Counted from the stretch's first letter, positions 47,908 to 56,353 are shown. The stretch: DNA of 64,000 nucleotides from Brevundimonas sp. UBA6550 (GCF_002434505.1 NZ_DJKE01000008.1:609300-673299), one strand, 5' to 3'. Notes: a model not told the origin generated them from the letters alone. Numbers and translations: made by a program.

Positions 47908-50900
47908 TCAGCCGGCCGGGGCCTGCACGTCTCCGGTGCGCTTCAGCTTGCCCCAGGTCTGGCCCAGGCCCGACAGGGCCCGCTCCAAAGCGCGCCAGAC
48001 GACCACATACATGATCTGGCGATAGACGAACCGCTGGGTAGGCAGCAGCCACAGGTCGCCGCGCCTTTCCCGGTCGAAGCCGAAGGCGACCCATCCCGCC
48101 GCAAGCTCCAGCAGGGTGAAGGCGACATAGACCCCCAGGGTGAACCACAGCGTCGGATTGGGCGCCGCGTCCACATCGGCGTGCTGCGCCGCCGCCAGCC
48201 AGGCCAGGCCCTGCATCAGGATCGCCGCCGCCAGCTGCAGGTCGATCAACGGCGCCAGCACCTGGCCCACGATCTGGAACAGCCACAGGCTGGGCAGGGC
48301 CAGCCCGCCGAACCAACCGTGCCGGAACGTCGAGCGCCGGTGTTTCCACAGGCATTGCAGGGTGCCGAAGCTCCAGCGGAATCGCTGCTTCAACAGACCG
48401 CCCAGCGACGACGGCGCCTCGGTGAAGGCCAGGGCGGTCGGCTCGTTGGCGATGACCCAGCCCGCCTCGCGCACCCGCCAGGTCAGGTCCATGTCCTCGG
48501 CCAGGGTGTCGGAGCGGTAGCCGCCCAGGCTTCGCAGGGCCTCTGTGCGCCAGGCCCCGATGGCGCCCGGCACCACCGTCACGGCATTCAGCAGGGCCAG
48601 GGCCCGCCGGTCGATGTTCTGGCTGGTGATGTATTCGATGGACTGCCAGCGGGTAACCAGGTTGCTGCGGTTGCCGACCTTCACATTGCCCGCAACGGCC
48701 CCGACCTTGGGATCGGCGAACCAGGCGGCCAGCCGGGCCAGGGCGTCGCCAGACAGCTGGGTGTCGGCGTCCACGCCCACCACCACCGGGGCCGTCGCCT
48801 CCGTCAAGGCCAGGTTCAGGGCCGAGGCCTTGCCGCCATTCGCCTTGCGCCTCAACCGAACACGCGGATCGTTGCCGAAGGCCGCCTTCACCACGTCGTA
48901 TGTGCCGTCGCTGGAGCCGTCGTCGACCACGATGACCGACACATCGACATCCCGGCTGGCCAACAGACTGTCCAGCGTTCGATGGATCACCGTCGCCTCG
49001 TTATAGGCCGCGACCAGCACGTCCACGCGCGGCTTCGGCGCGGCCGGATCCAGCGGCTCGGCCCGACGCCTGCGCCGCGACGCCAACGCCAGCATCAGCA
49101 CGATCCGGGCCAGACCCAGGCCGATGGCCAGGTTGAAGCCGACGAACAGCACCACCCCGACCGCGTGCGAGAAGCCGAACGCCGCCGAGTCCGCCGCGAT
49201 CAGCGACCGCTCGCCCTTCGGCAGGGCCGGCATGGTCTGATCCGGGGTTCGCCCGACCAGGCCGCCGATGGTGGTCAGGCGATAGCCGCGCGCGCGCAGG
49301 GCGTCGATCAGCACCGGCAGGGCCTTGACCGTGGCGGACCGGTCCCCGCCGGCGTCGTGCAGCAGGATGGCGTGGCCCGCGTCGGCCTGGGCCAGCACGT
49401 CCGCCACGATCTCGTCGGGGCGCAGGCGGTGGGTTCCGCCGTCCGGGTTGGGGCGGCTCAGGTTCCAATCGTTCGGGTCGATGGATTCGCCGGCCGTCGT
49501 GTAGCCCAGCTTGGACGCCACCGCGATCGGCAGGATTTCACCATAGGATTCGGGTTCGGAATCGGCGTTGTAGGGCGGTCGGAACAGGGTGACCTGACGC
49601 CCCAGAATGCTCTCCAGCGCCCGGTCCGTCGCGGTCAGCTCCAGCCGCACGCGCTCCTCGTCCACATGGGCCATGTTGGGGTGGGTGAAGGAGTGGTTGC
49701 CGATCTCATGACCCTCGTCGCGCACGCGCCGAACCAGGTCGGGGTTGGCCGCCGCCGACCCGCCGATCATGAAGAAGGTCGCTTTCACGCCCTTGGCCTT
49801 CAGCACATCCAGGATTTCGGGCGTCCATTCGGGATCGGGGCCGTCGTCGAACGTCAGGGCCAGGGTGCGGTCCGGCGCCCCGGTGCGACGCACGGTCCAG
49901 GCCGAGGGCCAGCGGGTCCAGACCTCGTCGCTGATCAGGCCGCTGACGGGATCGACTTCGATGCGCCGGTCGCCGGCATGGGGGGTGTCGATCACGTTCA
50001 GCAATTCGCCCTGGCCGGTGAAGGCGATCTGCTGGGTCAGGGCCACGTGTTCCAGCGCCGGGATCACGGTGATCGCGGGCGCCGCCTGACGACCGAACAC
50101 CTTCCAGCTGGCGGGGTCTTCCTCGCCCAGCGCCCACAGGGCCGCGCCGCGCAGTCTCCTGCCCCGGCCCATCGTCATGGCGTTGGCCACCGATGCGGCG
50201 TCCTGCATCCAGACCTCGTGCGCGCGCCCCTGATCATCGGTGTAGCGGAAGGTGGGCTGCAGCGCCTGGGGATCGAAATCGACCACATTGGCTGGATTGT
50301 CCTCGGGCCGATAACCGCGCGCCGTCGCCAGCGCCGCCGTCGTGGTCAGGGATTCGGCCGAACGGTCGCCGTCGCGCCAGTCATAGGAATAGGCCCCGAT
50401 CCCCAGGATCAGCTTGTCCGCCGGCGCCAGTTGCGTGAAGCGCGTCAGCGCCTTGTCCACGAACAGGGCCGAAGAAATCGGCCCGGGCAAGCTGTCTTCG
50501 CCGTGTTCGTCATAGGCCATGATGGCGGCGTAATCGACGACGCTGGACAGGGCGCGGATGTCGTGATCGCTCAAGCCCACCTCCAGCGCGATGGACAGTT
50601 CGCCCCCTTGGGCGTGCAGCCTTTGGTGCAGCTGTTCCAGCCACGGCGTCAGGCGCTCGATCTGCTGCGGCGTCACCTGTTCGAAGTCGATCTGAAGACC
50701 GGAGAATCCGTTCGCCTGAACGAAGCCGACCAGCCGGTCCATGACGTGTTGGGCATTGCCCGGCGACAGCATCCGGTCGATCCGGCCGGCGTCGAAATGG
50801 CCTTCCGTGGCGTTGCCGACGACCGGCACGATCTTGACTCCATGCGCCCGCGCCGCCGCGATCAGGGGCTTGGTGGTCGGGTTGCGCGTCGGGTCCCAGT

Positions 50901-51333
50901 CCTTGGTCAGGATGTCGCCGCCGTCGTCGCGCAGCTCGATCCAGGTCGGATAGACATGGGTCAGATCACCCGCGTGGCGCGTGAAGGAATCCAGCGCCCC
51001 GTCCTCCCACGGTGCGAACCAGGCGCCGGCGATGGGTGCGCCATTAGTCGATGCAACCTGGCTCGCCGGACGCTTTCTATGGGCGATGTAGTTCAGCAGA
51101 GCCCGCTCGGCCCCATGGGTGCGCCGCGCGACCACCGATGCGGCGGGCGACACCACCGACAGCCCCGTCAGGCTGGGCAGAATCATCAGACTGGCCACGA
51201 ATCCCGCCAGCACGATCCCCGCGACGATCGCCGCCGCCATCGCGGCCATCCGCATCCGCCGCGCCCGACGCCCCGTCGCGTCCAGAAACACCGCCGGCCC
51301 GTCGCCATGCGGTTTAGAAGCGTCCGACGTCAT
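47908..51333 (-). CDS. GH18-like / polysaccharide deacetylase / GT2 glycosyltransferase fusion
   Basis: A 1141-aa three-domain membrane protein. After an N-terminal helix (about 24-46) comes a glycoside hydrolase 18-like domain with GLQIDFEQV at its catalytic strand. Next is a NodB deacetylase from about 490 (TFDDGPDPEW, GNHSFTHPN for the metal). A helix near 730 precedes a family 2 glycosyltransferase from about 765 (VAAYNEA, VVDDGSSDGT, DADTQL, EDMDLTW, QRFRW), then C-terminal helices. The set suggests synthesis, deacetylation and trimming of a beta-linked amino-sugar polymer at the cell surface. The start is set at 51333; a GTG at 51369 is possible. Confidence 0.88.
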   Translation of the reverse strand: MTSDASKPHGDGPAVFLDATGRRARRMRMAAMAAAIVAGIVLAGFVASLMILPSLTGLSVVSPAASVVARRTHGAERALLNYIAHRKRPASQVASTNGAPIAGAWFAPWEDGALDSFTRHAGDLTHVYPTWIELRDDGGDILTKDWDPTRNPTTKPLIAAARAHGVKIVPVVGNATEGHFDAGRIDRMLSPGNAQHVMDRLVGFVQANGFSGLQIDFEQVTPQQIERLTPWLEQLHQRLHAQGGELSIALEVGLSDHDIRALSSVVDYAAIMAYDEHGEDSLPGPISSALFVDKALTRFTQLAPADKLILGIGAYSYDWRDGDRSAESLTTTAALATARGYRPEDNPANVVDFDPQALQPTFRYTDDQGRAHEVWMQDAASVANAMTMGRGRRLRGAALWALGEEDPASWKVFGRQAAPAITVIPALEHVALTQQIAFTGQGELLNVIDTPHAGDRRIEVDPVSGLISDEVWTRWPSAWTVRRTGAPDRTLALTFDDGPDPEWTPEILDVLKAKGVKATFFMIGGSAAANPDLVRRVRDEGHEIGNHSFTHPNMAHVDEERVRLELTATDRALESILGRQVTLFRPPYNADSEPESYGEILPIAVASKLGYTTAGESIDPNDWNLSRPNPDGGTHRLRPDEIVADVLAQADAGHAILLHDAGGDRSATVKALPVLIDALRARGYRLTTIGGLVGRTPDQTMPALPKGERSLIAADSAAFGFSHAVGVVLFVGFNLAIGLGLARIVLMLALASRRRRRAEPLDPAAPKPRVDVLVAAYNEATVIHRTLDSLLASRDVDVSVIVVDDGSSDGTYDVVKAAFGNDPRVRLRRKANGGKASALNLALTEATAPVVVGVDADTQLSGDALARLAAWFADPKVGAVAGNVKVGNRSNLVTRWQSIEYITSQNIDRRALALLNAVTVVPGAIGAWRTEALRSLGGYRSDTLAEDMDLTWRVREAGWVIANEPTALAFTEAPSSLGGLLKQRFRWSFGTLQCLWKHRRSTFRHGWFGGLALPSLWLFQIVGQVLAPLIDLQLAAAILMQGLAWLAAAQHADVDAAPNPTLWFTLGVYVAFTLLELAAGWVAFGFDRERRGDLWLLPTQRFVYRQIMYVVVWRALERALSGLGQTWGKLKRTGDVQAPAG

Positions 51334-51533
51334 CTCAGCCCAACCCCGTCGCGGCCAATCCCGCGTCACTTCGCCGCATATCCATCAAGAACGGCGGGAT
51401 ATGGGCGAAGCTGCGCCGAGGACGGGCCCTGCGGATCCCACGTCGCAGCGCCCAGCCGCGTCGGGGATGCCGCGATTACGCACGCTCCTTGCGCGGTGAC
51501 GCGATCTGTCGATCTTTTGAAAAGAGAGAAAAG
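51334..51533. other. host-side gap ending at the first tRNA-Ser-like core
   Basis: No gene found. The first part holds the promoter region of the minus-strand fusion gene. From about 51490 the sequence becomes less GC-rich (TTTTGAAAAGAGAGAAAAG) and runs into the 12-base core at 51534, which I take as the border between chromosome and mobile DNA. Confidence 0.5.
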
Positions 51534-51545
51534 TGGCGGAGACGG
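51534..51545 (-). other. candidate outer attachment core (tRNA-Ser 3' end fragment)
   Basis: TGGCGGAGACGG, the reverse complement of CCGTCTCCGCCA: CCA, discriminator G and the 3' acceptor strand of a tRNA-Ser. The same 12 bases recur in direct orientation at 52750. With no tRNA body attached, this looks like the footprint left by an element integrated at a tRNA-Ser gene. Confidence 0.45.
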
Positions 51546-51588
51546 TGCCACACAATCCAGCAAATCCGGACTTTTGATCCACGGGACT

Positions 51589-51603
51589 GTGCCAAGGTGG
51601 CAC
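51589..51603. repeat. GTGCCA palindrome near the left island border
   Basis: GTGCCA-AGG-TGGCAC, a perfect inverted repeat. The same half-site recurs as direct GTGCCAA repeats at 52513-52672, on the other side of the 51735-52490 gene. A protein-binding site is likely; the protein is unknown. Confidence 0.5.
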
Positions 51604-51640
51604 GATTACCCGTTACTTTATCGGACGTTGCGTTGACGCA

Positions 51641-51760
51641 CTATGCGGCATCGCGTTCTTGCTCGCCCTTCACCAGTCCCTTGAGGTCGTCGGCGATGAT
51701 GTGGCCGTAGCGATCAGCGGTGATTTTCAAGCTGCTATCTTTCGATACCTCTAGCTGCAT
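51641..51760 (-). CDS. 39-aa small gene or integrase C-terminal remnant
   Basis: An ATG at 51760, with a weak TAGG upstream, opens 39 codons ending at 51641 and overlapping the end of the next gene. The stretch SLKITADRYGHIIADDL resembles the C-terminus of tyrosine recombinases, where the catalytic tyrosine is followed by GH. The frame stays open a few codons before the ATG. It may be the tail of a lost integrase from an earlier element, or a real small protein. I cannot decide between them. Confidence 0.35.
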   Translation of the reverse strand: MQLEVSKDSSLKITADRYGHIIADDLKGLVKGEQERDAA

Positions 51761-52490
51761 CGCGCCTATCAGCGGCTTCTATGACCCGCATGATTTTTCG
51801 ATGATCGACCGTGTTTTCCAAGTCGAACATCGCTCCGAATAAACTTGTCTGCCCGACAACCTCAAGCGGACCGAGTGACGCTGTAAGCCTGCCAAACTTC
51901 ATCGACATCCTGAAGCCGCCCACAGTCATCATCCATAGCCGGGTGGACCCTATGACCTTCGTCCACGGCATCGCGACAAGCTTGTCGGCCTCGAAGGGCT
52001 GACCGTTAAACGACTGTCGGTATCGGCCGACCTCGATTGAAAGTCCTGGAAGCGTATCAAGCGGCGCACCGAACGCGATCTCTCCGGCTTTCCACTCGAA
52101 CTCTCCTAAATCGATGTGGTGCCAATCCCTTTGGCTGGTGACGGAGGATCGCCAGATCACAGACACGATCCATCGAGCGATCACGACAGGATCAATGTCG
52201 TCGATGCGATAATAGAAACGGCCAAAACCTCTATTCCGCGCTGCAAAGCTCGTTGCGAGGTCGAAGAATGGCTCGTCCAATTCTCGTCCTAACTGTGCGT
52301 CGTGTTTGGCGCACAGGATGTCAGTCACGAACATCCCGTTGGGGTATTTCGCAGAAATCCGCTCGGGAGTGACGAGCAGATTCCCACCTTCGGACTGATC
52401 GGCTCGTATCCAACGAGCGAAACCCTGCGGAATAATGTGGGATTTGATTGTCTGAGTTTCGGGACAGTTTGGTGCGCGACACCGGCTCAT
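51735..52490 (-). CDS. hypothetical protein with HNH-like zinc residues
   Basis: A 251-aa protein I do not recognise. The N-terminus CRAPNC with SHIIPQGFARW, and the later LCAKHDAQLGRELDEPF, resemble a family of HNH-like, probably zinc-binding proteins of unknown function found on mobile DNA. The remainder is a mixed alpha/beta domain without known motifs. Codon use is clearly unlike the chromosomal genes to the left. It lies alone between the two tRNA-Ser-like cores, transcribed towards the left border. Confidence 0.72.
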   Translation of the reverse strand: MSRCRAPNCPETQTIKSHIIPQGFARWIRADQSEGGNLLVTPERISAKYPNGMFVTDILCAKHDAQLGRELDEPFFDLATSFAARNRGFGRFYYRIDDIDPVVIARWIVSVIWRSSVTSQRDWHHIDLGEFEWKAGEIAFGAPLDTLPGLSIEVGRYRQSFNGQPFEADKLVAMPWTKVIGSTRLWMMTVGGFRMSMKFGRLTASLGPLEVVGQTSLFGAMFDLENTVDHRKIMRVIEAADRRDAARGIER

Positions 52491-52512
52491 TTTCGAATCC
52501 TAACGTCGTAGC

Positions 52513-52672
52513 ACCGTGCCAGACCGTGCCAAGCTAAGTTGATAGAGGCAGCAGATCGTGCCAATCGTGCCAAGTCACGGGGCACAAGACTGATTTCATT
52601 TCCGAGAATAGAAAGCAGGGAAACCGTGCCAAGGGCCAGATTTCCCCGCTGAAACCGTGCCAACCGTGCCAA
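52513..52672. repeat. cluster of seven GTGCCA(A) direct repeats
   Basis: The core CGTGCCA, six times followed by a second A, occurs with its G at 52516, 52526, 52558, 52567, 52626, 52657 and 52666, all on the plus strand. The spacing falls into pairs 9-10 bases apart (about one helical turn) separated by about 31 or 59 bases. No gene covers the stretch. Integrase arm-type sites, an excisionase or repressor array, or replication iterons would all look like this. Confidence 0.6.
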
Positions 52673-52749
52673 GAACGGACCATTTGGCTCGCATGGCACG
52701 GCACGATACGGCCAGATGGCCGTAAGTTATTGTTTTTACAGGGAATGAA

Positions 52750-52767
52750 TGGCGGAGACGGAGGGAT
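52750..52767 (-). other. candidate attL core (tRNA-Ser 3' end with T-stem)
   Basis: TGGCGGAGACGGAGGGAT is the reverse complement of ATCCCTCCGTCTCCGCCA: CCA, discriminator G, the acceptor 3' strand, the T-stem 3' strand and two T-loop bases of a tRNA-Ser. The match stops there and no tRNA body follows. It lies about 105-120 bases before the integrase start, the usual place for attL. The intact tRNA is expected beyond the right edge of the window. Confidence 0.55.
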
Positions 52768-52871
52768 ACTCTGCTGTGTGACATTTCGCGGGTTGAATCG
52801 TAAAGATTATTGGTTTTGCGCGCCTTTTTGGCTTGCGCGGTCACACATTTTGTCACACATCGCGTCTCGAA

Positions 52872-54626
52872 ATGGCCCGCGTTCCCGCTCACCTCATCAT
52901 TCGAAACGGCGTCTATAACTATCGTCGGCGCGTCCCCGCCGACCTACGCAGCAATCCTGTATTCAAGGGCCGGGATGTTTTTCAGGCGTCCTTGGGCGTG
53001 CGGACGCTGAAGGAGGCGCGCAGGGTCGTCCAAGAACTGAGGCTGGATGAGCTATTTGAGAGGCGATTCGCCCCTGTGGCCGACGTCGAAGGCGGCACGG
53101 TCCTCACCCCCTCCCTCCTAACTCACCTCGCCCGAGAACAGTACGAGCGCGGCTTGGAGTCGCTTCACCGCGAGCGGATGGAGGAAACCAACGAACACCG
53201 CGAGTGGCTGGACGAGCTGGCAGCTCAGGAACTTGGTGCGCTCAACGACCCCGTCTGGTCGAGCGACGCTCGCGCTCGGTTGCGTCGCGACGCTGATCCC
53301 TACCTTCAATCTCGCGCCGAGATCGCCGCCAAAAAGCTAGGCATCGACCACGACGCCGTCGCGGTACGAAAGATTGCCGATGCGCTTTTCGAGGCTGAAG
53401 TCAGCCTGACCGGAGCGCGGGTGGAGTTGGCATCGGGGCGCACCCTTACGACGACACCAGCCTATGCCTCATCGCCATCCGGAACCTCGAACGCCCCGAC
53501 GCAACGCGAGGCGCATTGGACCTTCAAGCGACTTGCTGAAGCGACAATGCGCCAACACCCGAAAGGGGAAAGCTGGGAGCATAAGGTCAAGGTCGTCGCG
53601 GCACTGTTCGACGAGTACGTTGGCTCGGCACCGATCTACAAAATCGACCGACGCATGGTCAGAAACTTCGTGAACGATCTTCACCACATGCCCGACCGTA
53701 TGACGATGCGGTTCCCGAAGATGACCCTGAAAGAAGCAATCGCGGCGAACGAAACGCGCGAGAAGCCGTACGGCACGATCTCTCCCAACACCGTGCGCGA
53801 TGGCTACTTCTCAATCCTGCGCTGGGCGTTCGGCCATGCCGTCGAACTTGAGGCAATCCCCCTGAACCCCTGCACAGCGACCAAAATCCGAGGGGCGACG
53901 AAGGGCGATGGCCGACGAACCCGAAACCCCTTCAAGGTGAACGAACTGAACGCCTTCTTCCGCCTCCCGATGTTCACGGGCTGCTTGTCGGAAGATCGCC
54001 CGAACACGCCCGGCGACTACACTTTCGACAATCACCGTCGATGGGCTCCGCTTGTCATGCTTTTCACTGGCGCGCGGCCTAGCGAGATCGCTCAGCTCGC
54101 CGTCAGCGACATCAAGGGTGACGCCAAGCACCCGTACATATCGATCCTGACCGAATACGACCCCAATGATCCGGACGACGAACGCGACTTCGTCGTCTCC
54201 CACAAAACGGAAAATGCCCGACGCGACATTCCTCTACACCCGGAGCTGATCAGCCTAGGCTTCCTTCGGTACGTCGCTGATCGTCAGCGCTCCGGCGATG
54301 TGCGGCTATTCCCGGAGTGGAAGCTCCCTGCCGCCGGTCGCAAGCTCTATTCGTCCGCTTCGTGGATCAGGAACACGAATGAACGTCTGATCCCCAAGAT
54401 TACTAACCGTCACCCAAGGCCGACCCTCTACAGCTTCCGCCACACGTGGAAGACGCAGATGGCGCTCCATCAGGTTCCGACCCAATATCAGAACCAGATT
54501 CTTGGACACGCTCAACAAGGCATGGACGATCACTATCTTGGCCGCATGGATATCGAACACACCTACGCTGCTATCAAGAACATTTCTTTCACTGGACTCG
54601 ATCTAGACCATCTGAAATCTTACTGA
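52872..54626 (+). CDS. tyrosine-type site-specific integrase
   Basis: A 584-aa phage-type integrase with a DUF6538-like N-terminus (MARVPAHLIIRNGVYNYRRR), an alpha-helical arm/SAM-like region, and the catalytic domain. Catalytic residues are seen in order: Arg in TGARPSEIA (near 399), Arg-His in YSFRHTW (near 522), His in LGHAQQG, and Tyr in DDHYLGR (near 554). The start at 52872 is taken from the family N-terminus; an in-frame ATG at 52833 gives 13 more residues. It should integrate the island at the adjacent tRNA-Ser-like core. Confidence 0.9.
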   Translation: MARVPAHLIIRNGVYNYRRRVPADLRSNPVFKGRDVFQASLGVRTLKEARRVVQELRLDELFERRFAPVADVEGGTVLTPSLLTHLAREQYERGLESLHRERMEETNEHREWLDELAAQELGALNDPVWSSDARARLRRDADPYLQSRAEIAAKKLGIDHDAVAVRKIADALFEAEVSLTGARVELASGRTLTTTPAYASSPSGTSNAPTQREAHWTFKRLAEATMRQHPKGESWEHKVKVVAALFDEYVGSAPIYKIDRRMVRNFVNDLHHMPDRMTMRFPKMTLKEAIAANETREKPYGTISPNTVRDGYFSILRWAFGHAVELEAIPLNPCTATKIRGATKGDGRRTRNPFKVNELNAFFRLPMFTGCLSEDRPNTPGDYTFDNHRRWAPLVMLFTGARPSEIAQLAVSDIKGDAKHPYISILTEYDPNDPDDERDFVVSHKTENARRDIPLHPELISLGFLRYVADRQRSGDVRLFPEWKLPAAGRKLYSSASWIRNTNERLIPKITNRHPRPTLYSFRHTWKTQMALHQVPTQYQNQILGHAQQGMDDHYLGRMDIEHTYAAIKNISFTGLDLDHLKSY

Positions 54627-54636
54627 CGACAGTCAT

Positions 54637-54662
54637 GACATGTGGTACTATTACCACATGTC
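54637..54662. promoter_or_regulatory. perfect 11-bp inverted repeat between int and terL
   Basis: GACATGTGGTA-CTAT-TACCACATGTC, perfect in both arms, starts 10 bases after the integrase stop and spans both candidate terL starts (54640 and 54658). There is no T-run, so it is not a standard terminator. An operator for a phage-type repressor, or an RNA hairpin that hides the terL start, fits better. Confidence 0.55.
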
Positions 54663-55734
54663 TTATTCTGCGATGGTGTCTAGATGGCAAAACGGTTCTA
54701 GCGGCTTCTTCAACTTTCTTGACGATGTAAAGCCGGTCGTCCGGTCTTCAAAGGGCGGGTTCATCCCCTTCATCCCCGGCCCGCGCGAACGGGCCGAAAT
54801 CGTCAAAGCTCTCGACGGTGATCATTCGACGGTCGTGTTCTCGTGGCCCCGGAGGCACGGCAAGACGGCCACCAGCGTCATGATCATCCTGTGGCGCTTC
54901 CTGACGCGGCGCACCGAAAATATCGCCATCGTCGCCAACTCGGAAAAGCAGGTCGTGGACACGGCGTTCCGGGCGTTGCGCGAGGCGTTCGACAACACGC
55001 CCATGCTGAAGGCCCTTGCGAGCGCCGGAACGGTCGTGGTCGGCGTGGACTCGATCCACTTCCCCGCAACGTCGTCCGTCATCCAAGCCTACAGTTCGAA
55101 CCCGTCCGCATTGTGGGGAAAAAAATTATCTGCAGCCCAACTCAGCGAGCTTCACGCCTCGAAGGGTTCCGCCGTCCTAGAGGTGCTGACCGGCTCCCTG
55201 TTGGACAGCGAAGGGTCGATGATGTTGATCGACTCGACAGTCGGCCCCATGTCCTCGCCGCTGTATGACCTCTATCAGGCGCACATCGCTGGCGACGATC
55301 CAAGCCTGTTCTTTAGCCATATCAGCTATACAGACCTCGATGACGCTTGCGCGAATGGGCCGTCGTGGATCGACCCTGTGAAGCTGCGCGCGGCGTCCAG
55401 ACGGATGCTCCCTTCGACCTTCAACTTGATGCACCTTAACCGCTGGGGCGATGCTTCCGGGCTGCTGATAGACGCCGACACCCTCTCGAAATGCACAGAG
55501 GTCAGCTACCTCCCTGATCCAAAAGCTATCGCCGCAGGAGCCAGCTACGTCGTCAGTGGCGGGCTAGACCGCGCATTCGGCGGGTCGAAGCACGGCGACA
55601 GCACTATCACGACAGCCATCGTCATGACCGTGCAAGACGATGAAGAGCATTACTACGTCCTAGATAGCGAAGCGGTGCTATTCTCGCGTCTCGCGGGGAT
55701 CAAGGCAAACCTCAAACGCTACCATCGCGATTGA
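54640..55734 (+). CDS. terL: terminase large subunit, ATPase part, cut by in-frame TGA
   Basis: N-terminal part (364 aa) of a phage DNA-packaging motor. The Walker A-like SWPRRHGKT lies near 68-76, followed by the adenine-binding helices. The Walker B region reads SMMLIDSTVG, without the usual Asp-Glu pair. The start of the RNase H-like nuclease is also here (GGLDRAFGGSKHGDST). Translation stops at TGA 55732-55734, and the same frame continues two codons later with the rest of the nuclease. The start may be 54640 or 54658 (MSYSAMVSRW); both lie in an inverted repeat. Confidence 0.82.
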   Translation: MWYYYHMSYSAMVSRWQNGSSGFFNFLDDVKPVVRSSKGGFIPFIPGPRERAEIVKALDGDHSTVVFSWPRRHGKTATSVMIILWRFLTRRTENIAIVANSEKQVVDTAFRALREAFDNTPMLKALASAGTVVVGVDSIHFPATSSVIQAYSSNPSALWGKKLSAAQLSELHASKGSAVLEVLTGSLLDSEGSMMLIDSTVGPMSSPLYDLYQAHIAGDDPSLFFSHISYTDLDDACANGPSWIDPVKLRAASRRMLPSTFNLMHLNRWGDASGLLIDADTLSKCTEVSYLPDPKAIAAGASYVVSGGLDRAFGGSKHGDSTITTAIVMTVQDDEEHYYVLDSEAVLFSRLAGIKANLKRYHRD

Positions 55735-55737
55735 AGA

Positions 55738-56310
55738 ATGAGCCGGTGCGGCCTCGAAACTTATGGCGCGCAGGACGTTTACGATTGGGCGCAAGCGGAG
55801 CCTTTTGCTGACGGGACCGAACTTTTCACTCCGTCTCGAAAGGCTCAGTTTCAAGCCTTCACGTTGATGGCGACCGCCGCCGCAGAGGGTCGCCTTCACA
55901 TTGACCCGCGCTTCACCCGCCTGATCGACGAACTTCGCACGTTCGAGATCGTGGACGACGGCAAGGAGACGGTCGGCAACGAAGCCCTTCCCAAGTTCGG
56001 CCACCCACGCGGTCGGCATGACGACGCGGTGTATAGTTTGGCCTGGGCGATGTTCGCCACGCGCGAGGTTACGCTCAACCCTTACGAACTTCAGGGCGTG
56101 AGGTGCACCGACACCGGCCCCGCTCGTCATATGTGCGCCCTGAACGGCGGCGCGGTCATTCCTATGTGCGCGCGATCCTGTCGATCTATGCGGCGGGCCT
56201 TTGATCTCTTCGACCAGTATGCAGCCCGCAGCCCTCGCAATAACCTTCCCATCGAAAGTTTCATCATCGACAAGTTAAAAAACGTCGGAAGCCATACGAT
56301 TCCTCGCTGA
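55738..56310 (+). CDS. terminase large subunit, nuclease part after in-frame TGA
   Basis: A 190-aa continuation, in the same frame, of the terminase large subunit. LETYGAQDVYDWA supplies the second acidic nuclease residue and RHDDAVYSLAWAMF the third, so the active site is completed only with the part before the stop. The ATG lies one codon after the TGA, so reinitiation could make a separate nuclease polypeptide. A nonsense mutation is the simpler explanation. The last 70 residues are a cysteine- and arginine-rich tail unlike usual terminases. Confidence 0.7.
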   Translation: MSRCGLETYGAQDVYDWAQAEPFADGTELFTPSRKAQFQAFTLMATAAAEGRLHIDPRFTRLIDELRTFEIVDDGKETVGNEALPKFGHPRGRHDDAVYSLAWAMFATREVTLNPYELQGVRCTDTGPARHMCALNGGAVIPMCARSCRSMRRAFDLFDQYAARSPRNNLPIESFIIDKLKNVGSHTIPR

Positions 56311-56353
56311 TTGCCTGTTGCTTGAAAGCAACAATGCGTGATATACTTATGTC

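Noticed and set aside
48181..51636. Over 1100-codon open frame opposite the three-domain fusion gene
   Set aside because: Same reason: the minus strand carries clear NodB and GT2 motifs, and the plus-strand product has no domain and shadow-frame composition.
52513..52672. CRISPR array
   Set aside because: The repeated unit is only 7-9 bases with irregular gaps of 9 to 59 bases, unlike CRISPR repeats and spacers. No cas gene is present.
55732..55734. TGA in terL as selenocysteine or a recoded codon
   Set aside because: No selenocysteine-type hairpin was recognised after it, other genes here use TGA as a normal stop, and prfB is present. A nonsense mutation or reinitiation is simpler.
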